Source: Cryptomeria japonica
Taxonomy: Eukaryota > Streptophyta > Pinopsida > Cupressales > Cupressaceae
Direction of reading: 5' to 3'
DNA length: 64,000 nt
Assembly (NCBI RefSeq): GCF_030272615.1
Contig: NC_081413.1
Location: 337,151,302-337,215,301 of the forward strand
Position 1 is the stretch's first letter. Each line of letters opens with the position of its first letter. The notes beneath the pieces were generated by a model. The model was not told where the DNA came from and ran no database searches. It saw only the letters and a list, made by a program, of their open reading frames with translations. Of the stretch, positions 46,617-57,290 are shown piece after piece. A program made the position numbers and the translations under genes.

Positions 46617-46809
46617 TGTAAATGTTGTTCAATTCTCAATTCAATATGCAAGTAATATTCTAGTTTATCTTTACTTGATTTGTGTATTATCTATTTTATA
46701 TAATAAATCTGACTATCTTCTTTTGTATGGCAGGTGAGAGGAGCATTTATTGATTTCGATGTCCTTCTCACAAATGCCGATTAATATGTATATGCAAGTA
46801 GGGAGGATC

Positions 46810-46865
46810 AAGCAATGCCTTGACCGGTCATGTCTTTTAGACATGACCGATCAAGACATTACTTG
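46810..46865. repeat. Long hairpin in copia LTR
   Basis: The perfect core is CGGTCATGTCT (46825-46835) with its complement at 46839-46849. The outer arms AGCAATGCCTTGA / TCAAGACATTACT pair imperfectly. The right LTR has the same structure near 55885-55940. Confidence 0.85.
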
Positions 46866-46892
46866 ATTGTACCTCTTGGCTTATCGCAGTAA

Positions 46893-47180
46893 TTAAAATC
46901 GGTGTATGTCAAACCGATACCAATCGGTGTATACTTAACTTAACAGCCCGATACTAATCGGTGCGTATTTACCTTGCCACCCGATACCAATCGGTGCATA
47001 CTTAACCCGATATCAATCGGTGCATGCTTACATTGCCACTCGATACCAATCGGTGTTAGTTAATCCGATAATCATTATTGTTCACTGTTAAATATATTAA
47101 CCGATATAAATCGGAATAGATTGGTTAGCCCGATTAATAATCGGTGAACACAGTTAATAATATAACCGATATTAATCGGG
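46893..47180. repeat. Array of quasi-palindromic CCGATNNNNATCGG units in copia LTR
   Basis: About nine CCGAT(A)..(A)ATCGG units, for example CCGATACCAATCGG, CCGATACTAATCGG and CCGATATCAATCGG, most followed by TG(C/T). Spacing is irregular (20-45 bp). Each unit is its own small inverted repeat, and the whole set is present in both LTRs (55968-56253). Confidence 0.9.
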
Positions 47181-47314
47181 ATTCTATGCTATAGGATGAT
47201 TATCAATATTTTAAGCATTTGATCGAACTAAGTAGATTGATCATATACAAATGAAGAATGGTTATCAAATGAAGGATTACTAGCTTGAAGTTTTTCATCA
47301 TAATTTATCGATAG

Positions 47315-47365
47315 GATAAATGATTGAATGAGAGACTTCATTTATCTCTCATTCAATCATTTATC
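47315..47365. repeat. Perfect 21-bp inverted repeat with 9-nt loop near the LTR end
   Basis: Arms 47315-47335 and 47345-47365 are exact complements (GATAAATGATTG... against ...CAATCATTTATC). The right LTR copy at about 56388-56438 keeps the same arms. Confidence 0.95.
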
Positions 47366-47390
47366 TTACCGAAGCTATCATGCATTAACA

Positions 47391-47931
47391 CTCCCTCTTA
47401 GCTAGGTAAGATAAATGAAAACAATATATCAAGCATCACAATTCAAATGATGGTTAGTATTCTTTACACAATTTGACTTTCTAGAAATCATATCACCTAA
47501 TCACATGATATGAAGTATCACCTAAAAACGTGATACAAATGTTCATCACGTCAATCTTGTGATGACAGGATATCACCTAAGCATGTGATATCAGTATTGC
47601 CTAAACATGCAATTCTTAAGGATAATCATATGAGAAAGATTAAATTTTCATCTTATCCAAGTTGTGGTATGTGCACTAACATCTTATACAAATGTTTTAC
47701 CACAACACAATCATGGCACATCCATGACACACCAGAGATCCAACATGATAACTGGTTTGAACATCATAAGATCGTCACCTTATAATGTCTACATGCAAGT
47801 GTTCATTATCTTGAGAGATCGTCACCTCTTAGATATGAACCCAGGGGATAACATCCAAAATGTCCTATCATGACAAAGAAGTTTACACATTAAACATCTT
47901 ATTGATATGCAAATACAGATTACAAAGCAAA
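47391..47931 (-). other. 3' untranslated region of the minus-strand copia, rich in short hairpins
   Basis: 541 bp between the RNase H stop (47932) and the 3' LTR. It has a run of short inverted repeats at 47489-47613 and two more at 47766-47829. It is described as a separate repeat entry. No ORF is supported. Confidence 0.6.
47489..47613. repeat. Five consecutive short hairpins with changing stems and a recurring CTAA loop
   Basis: Stems CATATCA/TGATATG (47489-47512), GTATCAC/GTGATAC (47515-47536), CATCAC/GTGATG (47544-47564), GATATCAC/GTGATATC (47569-47592) and ATTGC/GCAAT (47596-47613). Four of the five loops contain CCTAA or CTAA followed by an A/C-rich part. Two further hairpins share the loop ATCGTCAC with stems ATAAG/CTTAT (47766-47783) and AGAG/CTCT (47814-47829). 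Confidence 0.8.
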
Positions 47932-49086
47932 TTACCTTTCTATCATACCTAAACCTTTTCTGAAGTGATCAACCTTCACTCTAGAAAGAGGTTTGCTTAG
48001 AATATCTGCAGTTTGATCTCCTGTACAAACATATTCTAATTGGATCACATTCCTGTCTACCATATCTCGCACATAGTGGTATGGAATCTTAATATGCTTG
48101 GATCTGTCATGGAACACTAGATTTACTGAAAGTTTTATGTAGCTTTGATTGTCACAATGTATAATAGTGGGTTTCATAGGCTCTCCAAACAACCCCACAA
48201 GCAACTTCCCAAGCCATACTGCCTCTCGGGCAGCCATAGAAGCTGCAATGTATTCGGCCTCGGTGGAGCTTTGAGCTACAGAAGACTGCTTCCTGCTGAT
48301 CCAAGATATCATAGCTTAACCTAGACTGAAGCAACACCCTGAAGTGCTTTTTCTGTTAGTCACACTTCTAGCCCAATCTGAATTTGTAAATCCATGTAGG
48401 TCTATATCAACTTTCTCATATTTGAGACCAAGGCTTAGGGTACCTTGTATGTATCTCATAATGTGCTTTACTGCAACCAGGTGTATCTCCTTAGGTTCAC
48501 ACATAAACTGACTTAGAGCATTAATTGCATAACAGATATCTGGCCTTGTATTTACCAGGTACATCAGGGACCCAATCATCTGTCTGTATTGAGTAGGGTC
48601 AGTGGGTTGTGACTCTGCTGCTGCTTTTTTAAGTTTATGTAAATTGGTTTCCATAGGAGAGGTCGTGGGCCTACAGTTTAGCATTCCGAATCTCTTCAAA
48701 ATGTCCAAGGTATACTTTCCTTGGTTTAGTATAATGTTGTCAGAATTTTGCCATACTTCCAATCCTAGGAAGTAATGAAGGAGTCCCAAGTCCTTCATAT
48801 CAAATTCTTTGGATAGATCTTTCTTGCATTGATCTATAAGGTGATCATTTCCCTTGATTAATAAGTCATCAACATATAAAATCAATATTAGCATATCACC
48901 TTTATTTCTTTTGTAGTAGAGATTAGGATCTGCATCATTATTAGAGAAGCCTAGTTTTGAGAGATAGGTGTCAATTCTTTCATACCAGGCCCTGGGAGCC
49001 TGTTTAAGAACATAGAGAGCTTTCTTGAGTCTACACACGAGACTCTGCATCATGAATTTCAAACCCTTCAGGTTGCTCTAGGTAGA
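47932..49086 (-). pseudogene. Copia pol, C-terminal part: RT and RNase H
   Basis: RT resumes after the insertion with YLEQPEGFEIHD, shifts frame by one base, then runs from CRLKKALYVLKQAPRAWYE through the intact catalytic YVDDLLIKG (about 48860) to DLGLLHYFLGLE and TRPDICYAI. RNase H has TNSDWARS, where the usual Asp of TDSDWA is Asn, then KSTSGCCFSLG, a stop at 48313-48315, and SWISRKQSSVAQSSTEAEYIA, HCDNQSYIKL and KHIKIPYHYVRD. It ends GLGMIER at 47932. Confidence 0.93.
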
Positions 49087-49432
49087 CTTCTTGCAGTACC
49101 CCTCCTCGATCAACCTCTTTTGTATGTTTTGAATTACTTCAGTGACTGTTCTGTGGAACATTATTGTATCATGATTCGGATGTCATGCAATGTTATTTCA
49201 TGCTTTATCTGGATTTATGGTGTATGATTTTATGCAATATCTCAGTGCTTATGAATAATGTTATTTTATGGATCTTTATCATGGACTGACACTTTTCCCT
49301 TATATTGTGATGCGTTATTTATATGTTGCGTGTTTGCAAGTGTATTGGGATGCGAGGGGATGATTTTCCTTCACTCACTCCGGTGAAATAGGGAACGACA
49401 CGATTCTCCTTCATCGGTGTGTGTGCCGTGTC

Positions 49433-49453
49433 TGTATATATATATATATATAT
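49433..49453. repeat. (TA)n microsatellite
   Basis: A 21-bp TA run inside the solo LTR-like insertion. Confidence 0.9.
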
Positions 49454-50839
49454 ACCCTGGTCTATACGCACGTGTGGTTCTTTGGTGCATGACATTGCAG
49501 GTACTAGTACCGGGTAGGTACGGGGTATTGACTCCACCTGGTTTCGCAGGTCTGAGCATGCCTTATATAACCGATGGGAGTGGAGGAGATAGTTGTTGTA
49601 CCTTAGCTTGACCGTAGTTACACTCGTATGAGTGTTGTCAGTCGGTTGTGTTTCCCTGTCTGGCTATTATGCGTATCATGGTGCCTTGGTTTGGTCATTT
49701 GAGAGTCGTCATTTGATCTGTCTTGGTTTTGTGTGTTTCCGTTTATTTAAATGGTTATTTAATTTAAATGGATGATGCTATCTTGTGTTGGCATAATCAT
49801 TTAATTAATATGCTCTGTGATTATTGATTTATTTAAATTAATGATTGCTAGATTAAAAGGTTAAATGGCTTAATTTATTGTGTAAAGTTGCATAATGTGT
49901 TTTGTGGAACGAAATGAATAGTGGCCTAGCCATTTAAATGAAAAATGCGCATGTTGGAAGAAAGTATTTTGGATATAGAAATTAATAAAAGCTTTCCTTT
50001 TTGCTTTTCCATTTGACTTTTGCTTTTTCGTTTTTAATTGTTGGAAAAGAATTATTTTTGGAAAAAGGAGTAAATCTGATTGTTTTACTTTTTAAATTTT
50101 TAAATCTGATTGGATGAAATAACTTTCAACCTAGAAAGTTTAGGTTAAAAAGATTTTTTTCATGCTATTCCTGGGGGATTCATGGGAAGAAGAGGAGGAG
50201 AATTTTTGGAGAGAAAATTCTGGAAAAACTTCCTGGAGGAGCTGGAAATTCGACCTGGTTGTAAGACTGAAATTTCTTCATCTCTTTGCTTGCTAATTGC
50301 TTCAAGGTTGGAGGTTCTCTTCTTGTTTTGAATTTTTTTTTTTTGAAATTTTCAGTTTGCTTCGTGTGTGTGGAAATTTATGCAATCTTCCTGTAGATGT
50401 TTGTGGAATAATTGGAATGGAAGAAATAGTGTTTATTATTGTTGGTTTTGTGAAATCTATATCACATGTTTGCATTTAGGAAGGAAATGGTTCATCATTT
50501 CTCTATCTGCTGTGTGTTTGATCTTGAAAATCAATTTCTTGTTTTACCTCTTCTATTTGGAATGAATGAACTAGATTTAGCTTGTTGTGTGCTTTCTAGT
50601 TTCATGTTGCATAGATTTGGGGTTCTTGTGGGACTATATTTCATCTTTTACCTTGCTGGTAAATATCCATTTGAGAAAATTGGATTTGGCACTGTGTATG
50701 TGTGTGCCTATGAAATGATCCGAGAATGAATCGTTTTCATGTTTAAACGATTTGGTGGAGTGTTGATTTTAATGCCTTGGAGGCATGTGTTTTTGTTTGT
50801 TTCGTAGACTTTACCGCTCCCGTGATGGGCTTGCCTCAT

Positions 50840-51125
50840 CACGTGGGTCGGTAGTGTTTGCTACCCGCAGGTAGCAGAACTACCGGTCGGCAGCACCGCT
50901 ACGCAGTAGCAGTGCTATCGGTCGGTAGGACTGCCACCGGTTGGTAGTAGCAGCTGCTACCGGCAGTACCGCTATCGGTTGGTAGCAGTGCTACCGGTCG
51001 GCAATGGCTGTTATCGGCGATAGCAGCACTACCGGTTGGTAGGGTTATTACCAGTGGTAGCAACACTACCGGCAGGTAGTGTTTGTTGCCTCGGCAGCAT
51101 CACTATTGCAGGTTGGCTTTTGCCA
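50840..51125. repeat. GC-richer degenerate repeat GCTACCGGTCGGTAGCA
   Basis: Repeated CTACCGG(T)CGGTAG(C)-type words, many of them self-complementary (TACCGGTCGGTA, GCTACCGGCAGTAGC), over about 285 bp of otherwise AT-rich DNA within the solo-LTR-like insertion. Confidence 0.85.
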
Positions 51126-52739
51126 CTGCTTGACCATGTGCCTTACCGGTGCAAACTGGTATGCGTTATAAAATTAATTTAATTTTATTAAGTGAACATG
51201 TTGATGTGGTTGTTTTATGTTAAGCATAAATGGTGATTTTTCATGTGATTTTTATTATGTGGTTAATAAATTTATCAATGGGAATCAAGGCATGAATTAG
51301 AGATTCAAATTGGTTAATTTGGGTATATTCTGGAAATGAATTAAATGCCTATTCGGAATTCATATTTTTATTTGGTTGAATGTTCAATATGGATTTCATT
51401 TCTGATGGGATATTGATTTAGAAATTGAATAATGTGACTGTTGAAAGAGTGTTTTATTTCATTTTTTTCAATCTATGATGTTGCAAGTGTATTATGTGTT
51501 GTTTTGGTCTGTGGTTCAGTTGTCCGTGGAGGCATATTTGGTACCTTTGACCAAGAGATATATGTTGGCTTTGTTGTCTTAACCATGTAGTGTCTTTGCC
51601 TTATGGTTAGCCAAGAGTCAGTATGTCCTTGTTTGACCACTTGTTTCTGATAGTGGTGTTATGGTTGTCTGCTTCGCCATAGGGTCCTCGGGGAGTGACC
51701 ATGTTTGTTTAGTGTCCTTTGAGAGAGTGGCTTTCGCTTGGGGGTTGCGCCCAAAGTGGTAGGCATTACGACCCAACGAAAGTCAGATAATAACTGGAAA
51801 TCTAATGAATTGATTAGGTGGGTAGTATCATAACATTAAAAAAGATAATTGTACCTCGTGCATAGGTGAGTGCTAGTATAGGGCTCATAATGTTGCGAGA
51901 AGGCCTGAAATGGCAAACCAACCACCTTGTCTTCACGAAAGGCTGGTAGAGTCGGCATGAGACTTAGTTGGAACCGGAGGTTCGGGAGAGGTTACCAAGA
52001 CATTGAGCCGGGACCTATGGAGGCTGTACCATGGTATCCATTTTAAGCTATGCGATGACACTCTCTCATTTGGTTCACTTGTGTGTTTGTGATGTTGAGT
52101 CACCCGGATTTTGTGCTGTCATGGAGTCGTATTGTTTTGTCGACCATGTCATGCTTATGCTTGCTTGAGGGTCCTCAGCTATCTCCTAGCACGGTGGGGT
52201 GATTCCATTTGGGAATTACATGGTCAGGTGGTAGTGCCCCTTCCCATCGGATGTTCGGATTTGTACCTTCATGCGAGGATTGGCTTCGCAGGTGTTATTG
52301 TGGTTCGTGACTCATGCTTCATCTCTTGTTTGAAGATTATTGTTATTTGGAGACCCTTGTGGTCATTGTATATTGTATCATTGATCTTATGTAACTTTGT
52401 AATTGGATGAGATCTATCCTTACATGTTTATTGAGAAGCTATGTATTGGAAGAACAATGTAATCCTATGTTGGGATGTTTTTATCAGTTTCCTTGATGAT
52501 GTTAGTAAATGCTTATTGAAGTGGAAATTATATTGTATCCTTTCAATATTTCTATGATGAATCTTTATTTGCTTATGGCTTCTTGTGATCATTGAGTTAA
52601 TGATGCATATGTGGATTTATGATTTTGTGGAATTTATTTTTGAAGTTAATTCTTTGTTGGTAACCCTTAGGAATTTTGGTATAAGTCTTCCGCTTGTGTT
52701 ATCGTGCATGTTGTGTAAATGCACTTATGATGTTTATAC

Positions 52740-52758
52740 TTTAAAAAAAAAAAAAAAA
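52740..52758. repeat. A-run near the end of the solo-LTR-like insertion
   Basis: About 16 A residues (T-run on the minus strand, near the start of the LTR in that orientation). Confidence 0.9.
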
Positions 52759-52815
52759 TGTTTCACCCTTCTTGTGGGTTTTCATTCAGGGTTCCTGGCG
52801 GGGCATTACACTTCT

Positions 52816-55597
52816 TTTGAGATCTCACCATTTAGAAATGCTGTCTTAACATCCATCTGGTGTACCTTCCACCCCTTTGCTGCTGCAATAGCTAGTACAA
52901 CTCTTACTGATGTATACCTGGCAACAGGTGCAAATCTTTCTTCATAATCTATTCCTTCCCTTTGTGAGAACCCTCTAGCTACAAATCTGGCTTTGTGTTT
53001 TTCAATACTGCCATCTGCAGCATGTTTGATCTTGAAAAGCCATTTAGATGAAACAACAGATTTCTTAGTTGGCCTAGGAACAATCTCCCAAACATCATTC
53101 TTCATAATGGACTGGTACTCTTCAGACATGGCATCCTTCCATACTTGATGTACAAGTGCATCTGATACATTGTATGGTTTGGCTTTAGAGAGATCATTCA
53201 TAATGGCAACATAGCTAGTGAGTTTATTAGGCCTTTTGCTTTCCCTGAATGTTCCTGAAGGAGCAACAAACTTCTGAGCTTCTGCTACAGTCTTGGTGGC
53301 CCATAGTGGTCTTTTCTTGAGGTTTTCTTTAGGTGGGTTTTGAGTTTCACCTATAGTTTCCTTAGGATTCTCCCTCTGAAGCTCAGGAGTAGGATCTTCA
53401 TCTATGCTAGCGGTAGGGATATAGACTTCAGGCTCTAGTGAGTTTTGGGCTCTTTTGAAGGCTAAGTTTTCTTCAAAGATCACATCCCTACTTAGTTCAA
53501 TATTCTTTTGACCAGGTATATAGATCCTGTAGGCCTTGGAGGTTTCACTATATCCTACAAGGATTCCTCTTTTTCCAGAAGGCTCTAATTTTAATCTTTT
53601 CTCCCTAGGTACATGAATATAGACAGGGCATCCAAATATTCTAAGGTGGCTGATATCTGGTTTTGATTTAGTAAAGACTTCCTCAGGGGTCTTATCTTCA
53701 AGATGGGAGTGAGGACATCTGTTTTGAATATAAACAACAATGCTAGTTGCTTCTGCCCAAAGATTGACTTTTAGATTCTGATCAAGAGTCATAGCTTTGG
53801 CAGCTTCAACGATTGTCCTATTTTTCCTCTTAGCTACCCCATTTTGTTGAGGATTATAAGGTATTGGTAACTCCCTCTTAATCCCCGAATTCTTACAAAA
53901 ATCTTTAAATAATTCTGATGTGTATTCCCCCCCATTATCATTTCTTAGGGTTTTAATTTTATTTCCTTAGTAGTTCTCTGTTAGTGATTTGAATTCTTTA
54001 AACCTATTGAGGATCTCTTCTGATTCTTTACATTTCAGAAAGTAGATCCAAGTTTTCCTAGAGTAGTCATCAACAAATATTACATAATACAAAAATCCCG
54101 CCAAAGAAGGTACGGACATGGGTCCACATACATCAAAATGAACTAACTCTAAAATTTTACTTGTTTTCCTAGTACTATTTTGAAAAGCACCCTTAGTATT
54201 TTTACCTAGGGCACATCCTTTGCATGCCCTTGAATGATATTGCTTTAACTTAGGTAGGCCTGTGACAAGGTCTCCCATTGATGATAAAGTTCTAAAATTC
54301 AGGTGGCCTAGTCTTCTATGCCAGACTTCATTAGCATCTGTAGTTTCATGGATTAGGACTAAGTTGGGCTCTGTGCATAGCTCATACAAGTAGCCTTGTC
54401 TTTGACCAATAGTTTTAGCTTTCTTGATGGATGAATTCTTTGGCCAAGCCAACACTCTGTTGTCCATGAAGGTCACTCTGTATCCATTGTCCTCCAGTGC
54501 TGATATTGAGACTAGGTTTCTCTTGATGCCTGGAACATATAGTACTCCTTTAAGTTGTAATGATACACCTGACTTTAGTTTGATGGTGCAGGTTCCAACT
54601 CCTCTGATTGGATGTGTGTAGTCATCTCCGATAGTTACTTCCTCATCATTCTCCTCTTTCATGGAGTCTAGCACTTCTCTGAATCTTGTAATGTGTCTGG
54701 ATGAGCCACTGTTGATCACCCAGGAGTTAACTTTGTTTGATGCTTGGTTTGTGAGTGTTGAATAGAATACATACTTTTGGGGGTCCTCTTCCCTTTTAGA
54801 TTTTCCTGTTTTGGCAAATGTTGCTTGTTGTTTGGCTCTTTCTAGACATTTGGCAACATAGTGCCCAAATTTGTCACATCTGTAACATTGAATCTGTGAA
54901 AGGTCCTTCTTGAAGGTGTTCTTCTCGTGACGACCTTTTCTCTTTCTAAATTGTTTCTGCTTGCTTTTCTTGTTTGAGTTTGTATTTAGAACTTGGAGAT
55001 CTTCATCTATATTCTTTTGCTTGATCCCTTTCTTATTTTGCCTTGATTCCTCTTGGAGACAGTCAGCCTTTAGCCTAGCGAATTTTGGAAATTCATCCCT
55101 CGCACTGATGCCTTGGACGAATGTTTCCCATATGCTAGGCAATCCATCTAGAGCAATGAGTGTTAATTCTTTGCTTTGGATCTCATATCCAAGAGTTGCT
55201 AGTTCATCCCTTAAGGCTGATATTCGCACGAAGTAGGCATTGACTGATTCTCCTTTGATCATGGCTATGTGATTTATTTCTCTTTTTAAAGCCAAGGTTC
55301 TACTAGCATTAGATATTTCAAATGCATCTTCAAGTGCTTTGAACATGTTATTGGCTGTTTCATGTTTCCTTATGATGGGCATAATATTATTTCTCACCCC
55401 ATCAACTATGATTTTGATGGCCTTTTGATTTCTCTCTCTCCAAGTTGTTTTGTCAGGTTCAGTCTTAGGTTCTGCAGTTTCAATTTTTAGAAATGATTCG
55501 ACTTTATTTTCTTTTAGAATCATCTGAATTTTGAACTTCCATGTTGAGAAGTCATCACCTCCTCTGAGTCTATCTTCAATCTGATAGCACTAGCCAT
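52816..55597 (-). pseudogene. Copia gag-protease-integrase and N-terminal RT, broken
   Basis: The probable gag ATG is at 55597, with a one-base frameshift before the long open frame from 55523. Gag is UBN2-type (LALKREINHIAMIKGESVN, GLPSIWETF) with a full CCHC knuckle CYRCDKFGHYVAKC (about 54890). The protease reads WVINSGSSRHIT, where the active-site Asp is Asn. GAG-pre-integrase has VWHRRLGHLNFRTL. Integrase has the first Asp in HFDVCGPM; a stop lies at 53967-53969; the second Asp is in NDNGGEY; the third acidic residue is Lys in NGVAKRKNRT. RT begins WKDAMSEEYQSIMKNDVWEI, with KARFVARGF and MDVKTAFLNGEISKEV up to the insertion. Order and motifs are copia. Confidence 0.95.
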
Positions 55598-55677
55598 TAG
55601 AAGAATTGTGATGTTGAATATATGCTTGTTTTGAATTTTCCACAAAATTGAACAGCCTCAGGTTCGATTTAACTATA

Positions 55678-55689
55678 GCTCTGATACCA
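55678..55689 (-). other. PBS of the minus-strand copia
   Basis: On the minus strand TGGTATCAGAGC, immediately next to the 5' LTR. tRNA-Met type. Confidence 0.95.
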
Positions 55690-56463
55690 TGTAAATGTTG
55701 TTCAATTCTCAATTCAATATGCAAGTAATATTCTAGTTTATCTTTACTTGATCTGTGTATTATCTATTTTATATAATAAATCTGACTATCTTCTTTTCTA
55801 TGGCAGGTGAGAGGAGCATTTATTGATTTCGATGTCCTTCGCACAAATGCCGATTAATATGTATATGCAAGCAAGGAGGATCAAGCAATGCCTTGACCGG
55901 TCATGTCTTTTAGACATGACCGATCAAGACATTACTTGATCGTACCTCTTGGCTTATCGCAGTAATTACAATCGGTGTATGTCAAACCGATACCAATCGG
56001 TGTATACTTAACTTAACAGCCCGATACTAATCGGTGCGTATTTACCTTGCCACCCGATACCAATCGGTGCATACTTAACCCGATATCAATCGGTGCATGC
56101 TTACATTGCCACCCGATACCAATCGGTGTTAGTTAATACGATAATCATTATTGTTCACTGTTAAATATATTAACCTATATAAATCGGAATACATTGGTTA
56201 GCCCGATTAATAATCGGTGAATACAGTTAATAATATAACCGATATTAATTGGGATTCTATGCTATAGGATGATTATCGATAGTTTAAGCATTTGATCGAA
56301 CTAAGTAGATTGTTCATATACAAATGAAGAATGGTTATCAAATGAAGGATTAATAGCTTGAAGTTTTCCATCATAATTTATGGATAGGATAAATGATTGA
56401 ATGAGAGACTTCATTTATCTCTCATTCAATCATTTATCTTACCGAAGCTATCATGCATTAACA
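55690..56463 (-). repeat. 5' LTR of the minus-strand copia
   Basis: Same length (774 bp) as the left copy. The quasi-palindrome array (55968-56253), long hairpin and 21-bp hairpin are all conserved. Followed by TSD TAGAA. Confidence 0.96.
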
Positions 56464-56468
56464 TAGAA

Positions 56469-57103
56469 GATCAACTGAATTATTGCAATTGTGAAGGCTT
56501 CATTCAAGAGTCTTATTGTGCTTCAATAGAGATTCTTTATTTCAGATTTTGCAGATTTTTCAATAAGGTAAGGGCAAATCAGGTTAGACACCCCTTTTAG
56601 TAGCATATTTCATTTCAATAAGCATCCGTACAGTTTCCAGTTGCTGGCTGTACAATTCAGGCTTGGCACGTGGGGTTCAAAAAAGAGACGTTTTGACTGG
56701 GAGGCTGAAACGCCTTTCAAATTTGCAATCTAGTTGCACCATTCCCAGCAGCCAGCATAATCAGGTGGATTCATCTCATTTTTGGCCTAGAGAAATTGTA
56801 TTCTAGGACTTGTACTTCAATTTTGGTCAGTTTCTCAGTTTTGGCTGACAAACTCCAAAATTCTTTATTTAAAATAAGCTGAAGACCTACGGGTATGCAA
56901 TTAGCAGTAGAAATTATTGTAGCAGTTATCTTATTCATAATATAGTTGCAGTTGCTCTCAATTTTATTTCTATTTGGTTCTATGTGCAATTTTTGCTTGG
57001 CATGTGTTATTTTTTGCTTTAAAATTGTTCAAAAACCTTGAAAATTCAAAAACACATCAGCAATAGTAATTCAGGAGAGTTAGAACCAGCAAGGGTTCTT
57101 ACA
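56469..57103 (+). repeat. 5' LTR of outer element, right part
   Basis: It resumes the outer LTR with GATCAACTGAATTATTGCAA, matching 60073 onward in the 3' LTR, and ends GGTTCTTACA before the PBS. The last part (56890-57103) has no match in the 3' LTR because that one is truncated. Confidence 0.92.
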
Positions 57104-57104
57104 G

Positions 57105-57116
57105 TGGTATCAGAGG
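57105..57116 (+). other. PBS of the outer element
   Basis: TGGTATCAGAGG, one mismatch from the tRNA-Met type, one base after the LTR end. Confidence 0.85.
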
Positions 57117-57290
57117 TCTGATCCTGCCTTTCTGGAGGGCTAGAAGTTCTTATTCATCAACGTTAGTTTGGGCCTCACAGGTTTTTACACACGTAGGAGG
57201 CTTGGTTTATAGGGAAACCGGGATCAATTTGTAGAGATTCCATTGGGAATCATTGAGCTCACACGGTTGACATTTGAGTGACCAACACTC

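Larger units (their letters stand above)
46617..47390 (-). repeat. 3' LTR of the minus-strand copia
   Basis: On the minus strand it starts TGTTAATGCATGATAGCTTC at 47390 and ends ATTTACA at 46617. It contains a quasi-palindrome array (46893-47180), an imperfect hairpin (46810-46865) and a 21-bp perfect hairpin (47315-47365). Confidence 0.96.
49092..52810 (-). mobile_element. 3.7-kb solo-LTR-like insertion inside copia RT
   Basis: Exact 5-bp TSD CTTCT at 49087-49091 and 52811-52815. The inserted DNA starts TGCAGTACCCC and ends GGGGCATTACA. On the minus strand this is TGTAATGCCCCGCC ... GGGGTACTGCA, the TG...CA termini of conifer-style gypsy LTRs. It has no gag, pol or internal LTR pair. Removing it joins the copia RT codons in the correct frame (Glu-Val, then Tyr-Leu-Glu). 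The best reading is a very long solo LTR left by recombination. A non-coding element with LTR-like ends is the alternative. Longer internal ORFs (50466-50729, 52111-52410 and 52585-52947 on the plus strand) show no known motif. Confidence 0.8.
46617..56463 (-). mobile_element. Minus-strand Ty1/copia element with its own nested insertion
   Basis: The LTRs at 46617-47390 and 55690-56463 are both 774 bp and differ at roughly 19 positions (about 97.5% identity). TSD TAGAA is at 46612-46616 and 56464-56468. The PBS GCTCTGATACCA (plus strand) at 55678-55689 directly adjoins the right LTR. A purine-rich tract (minus strand CTAAGAGGGAG) precedes the left LTR. Gag, protease, integrase, RT and RNase H follow in copia order. 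Removing the 3.7-kb insertion at 49092-52810 gives about 6.1 kb, a normal copia size. Confidence 0.97.

Noticed and set aside
46820-47180. CRISPR-like array of CGATACCAATCGGTG units
   Set aside because: Spacing and spacer-like gaps are irregular, the array is within a plant retrotransposon LTR and is present in both LTRs; no cas genes and a eukaryotic context.
49319-49611. ORFs around the TA microsatellite in the long LTR (both strands)
   Set aside because: They contain a Tyr/Ile run translated from (TA)n and overlap each other in antisense; no support.
54424-55236. Plus-strand ORFs opposite the copia gag-pol
   Set aside because: Shadows of the minus-strand gag-protease-integrase frame, which carries the CCHC, GAG-pre-integrase and integrase motifs.
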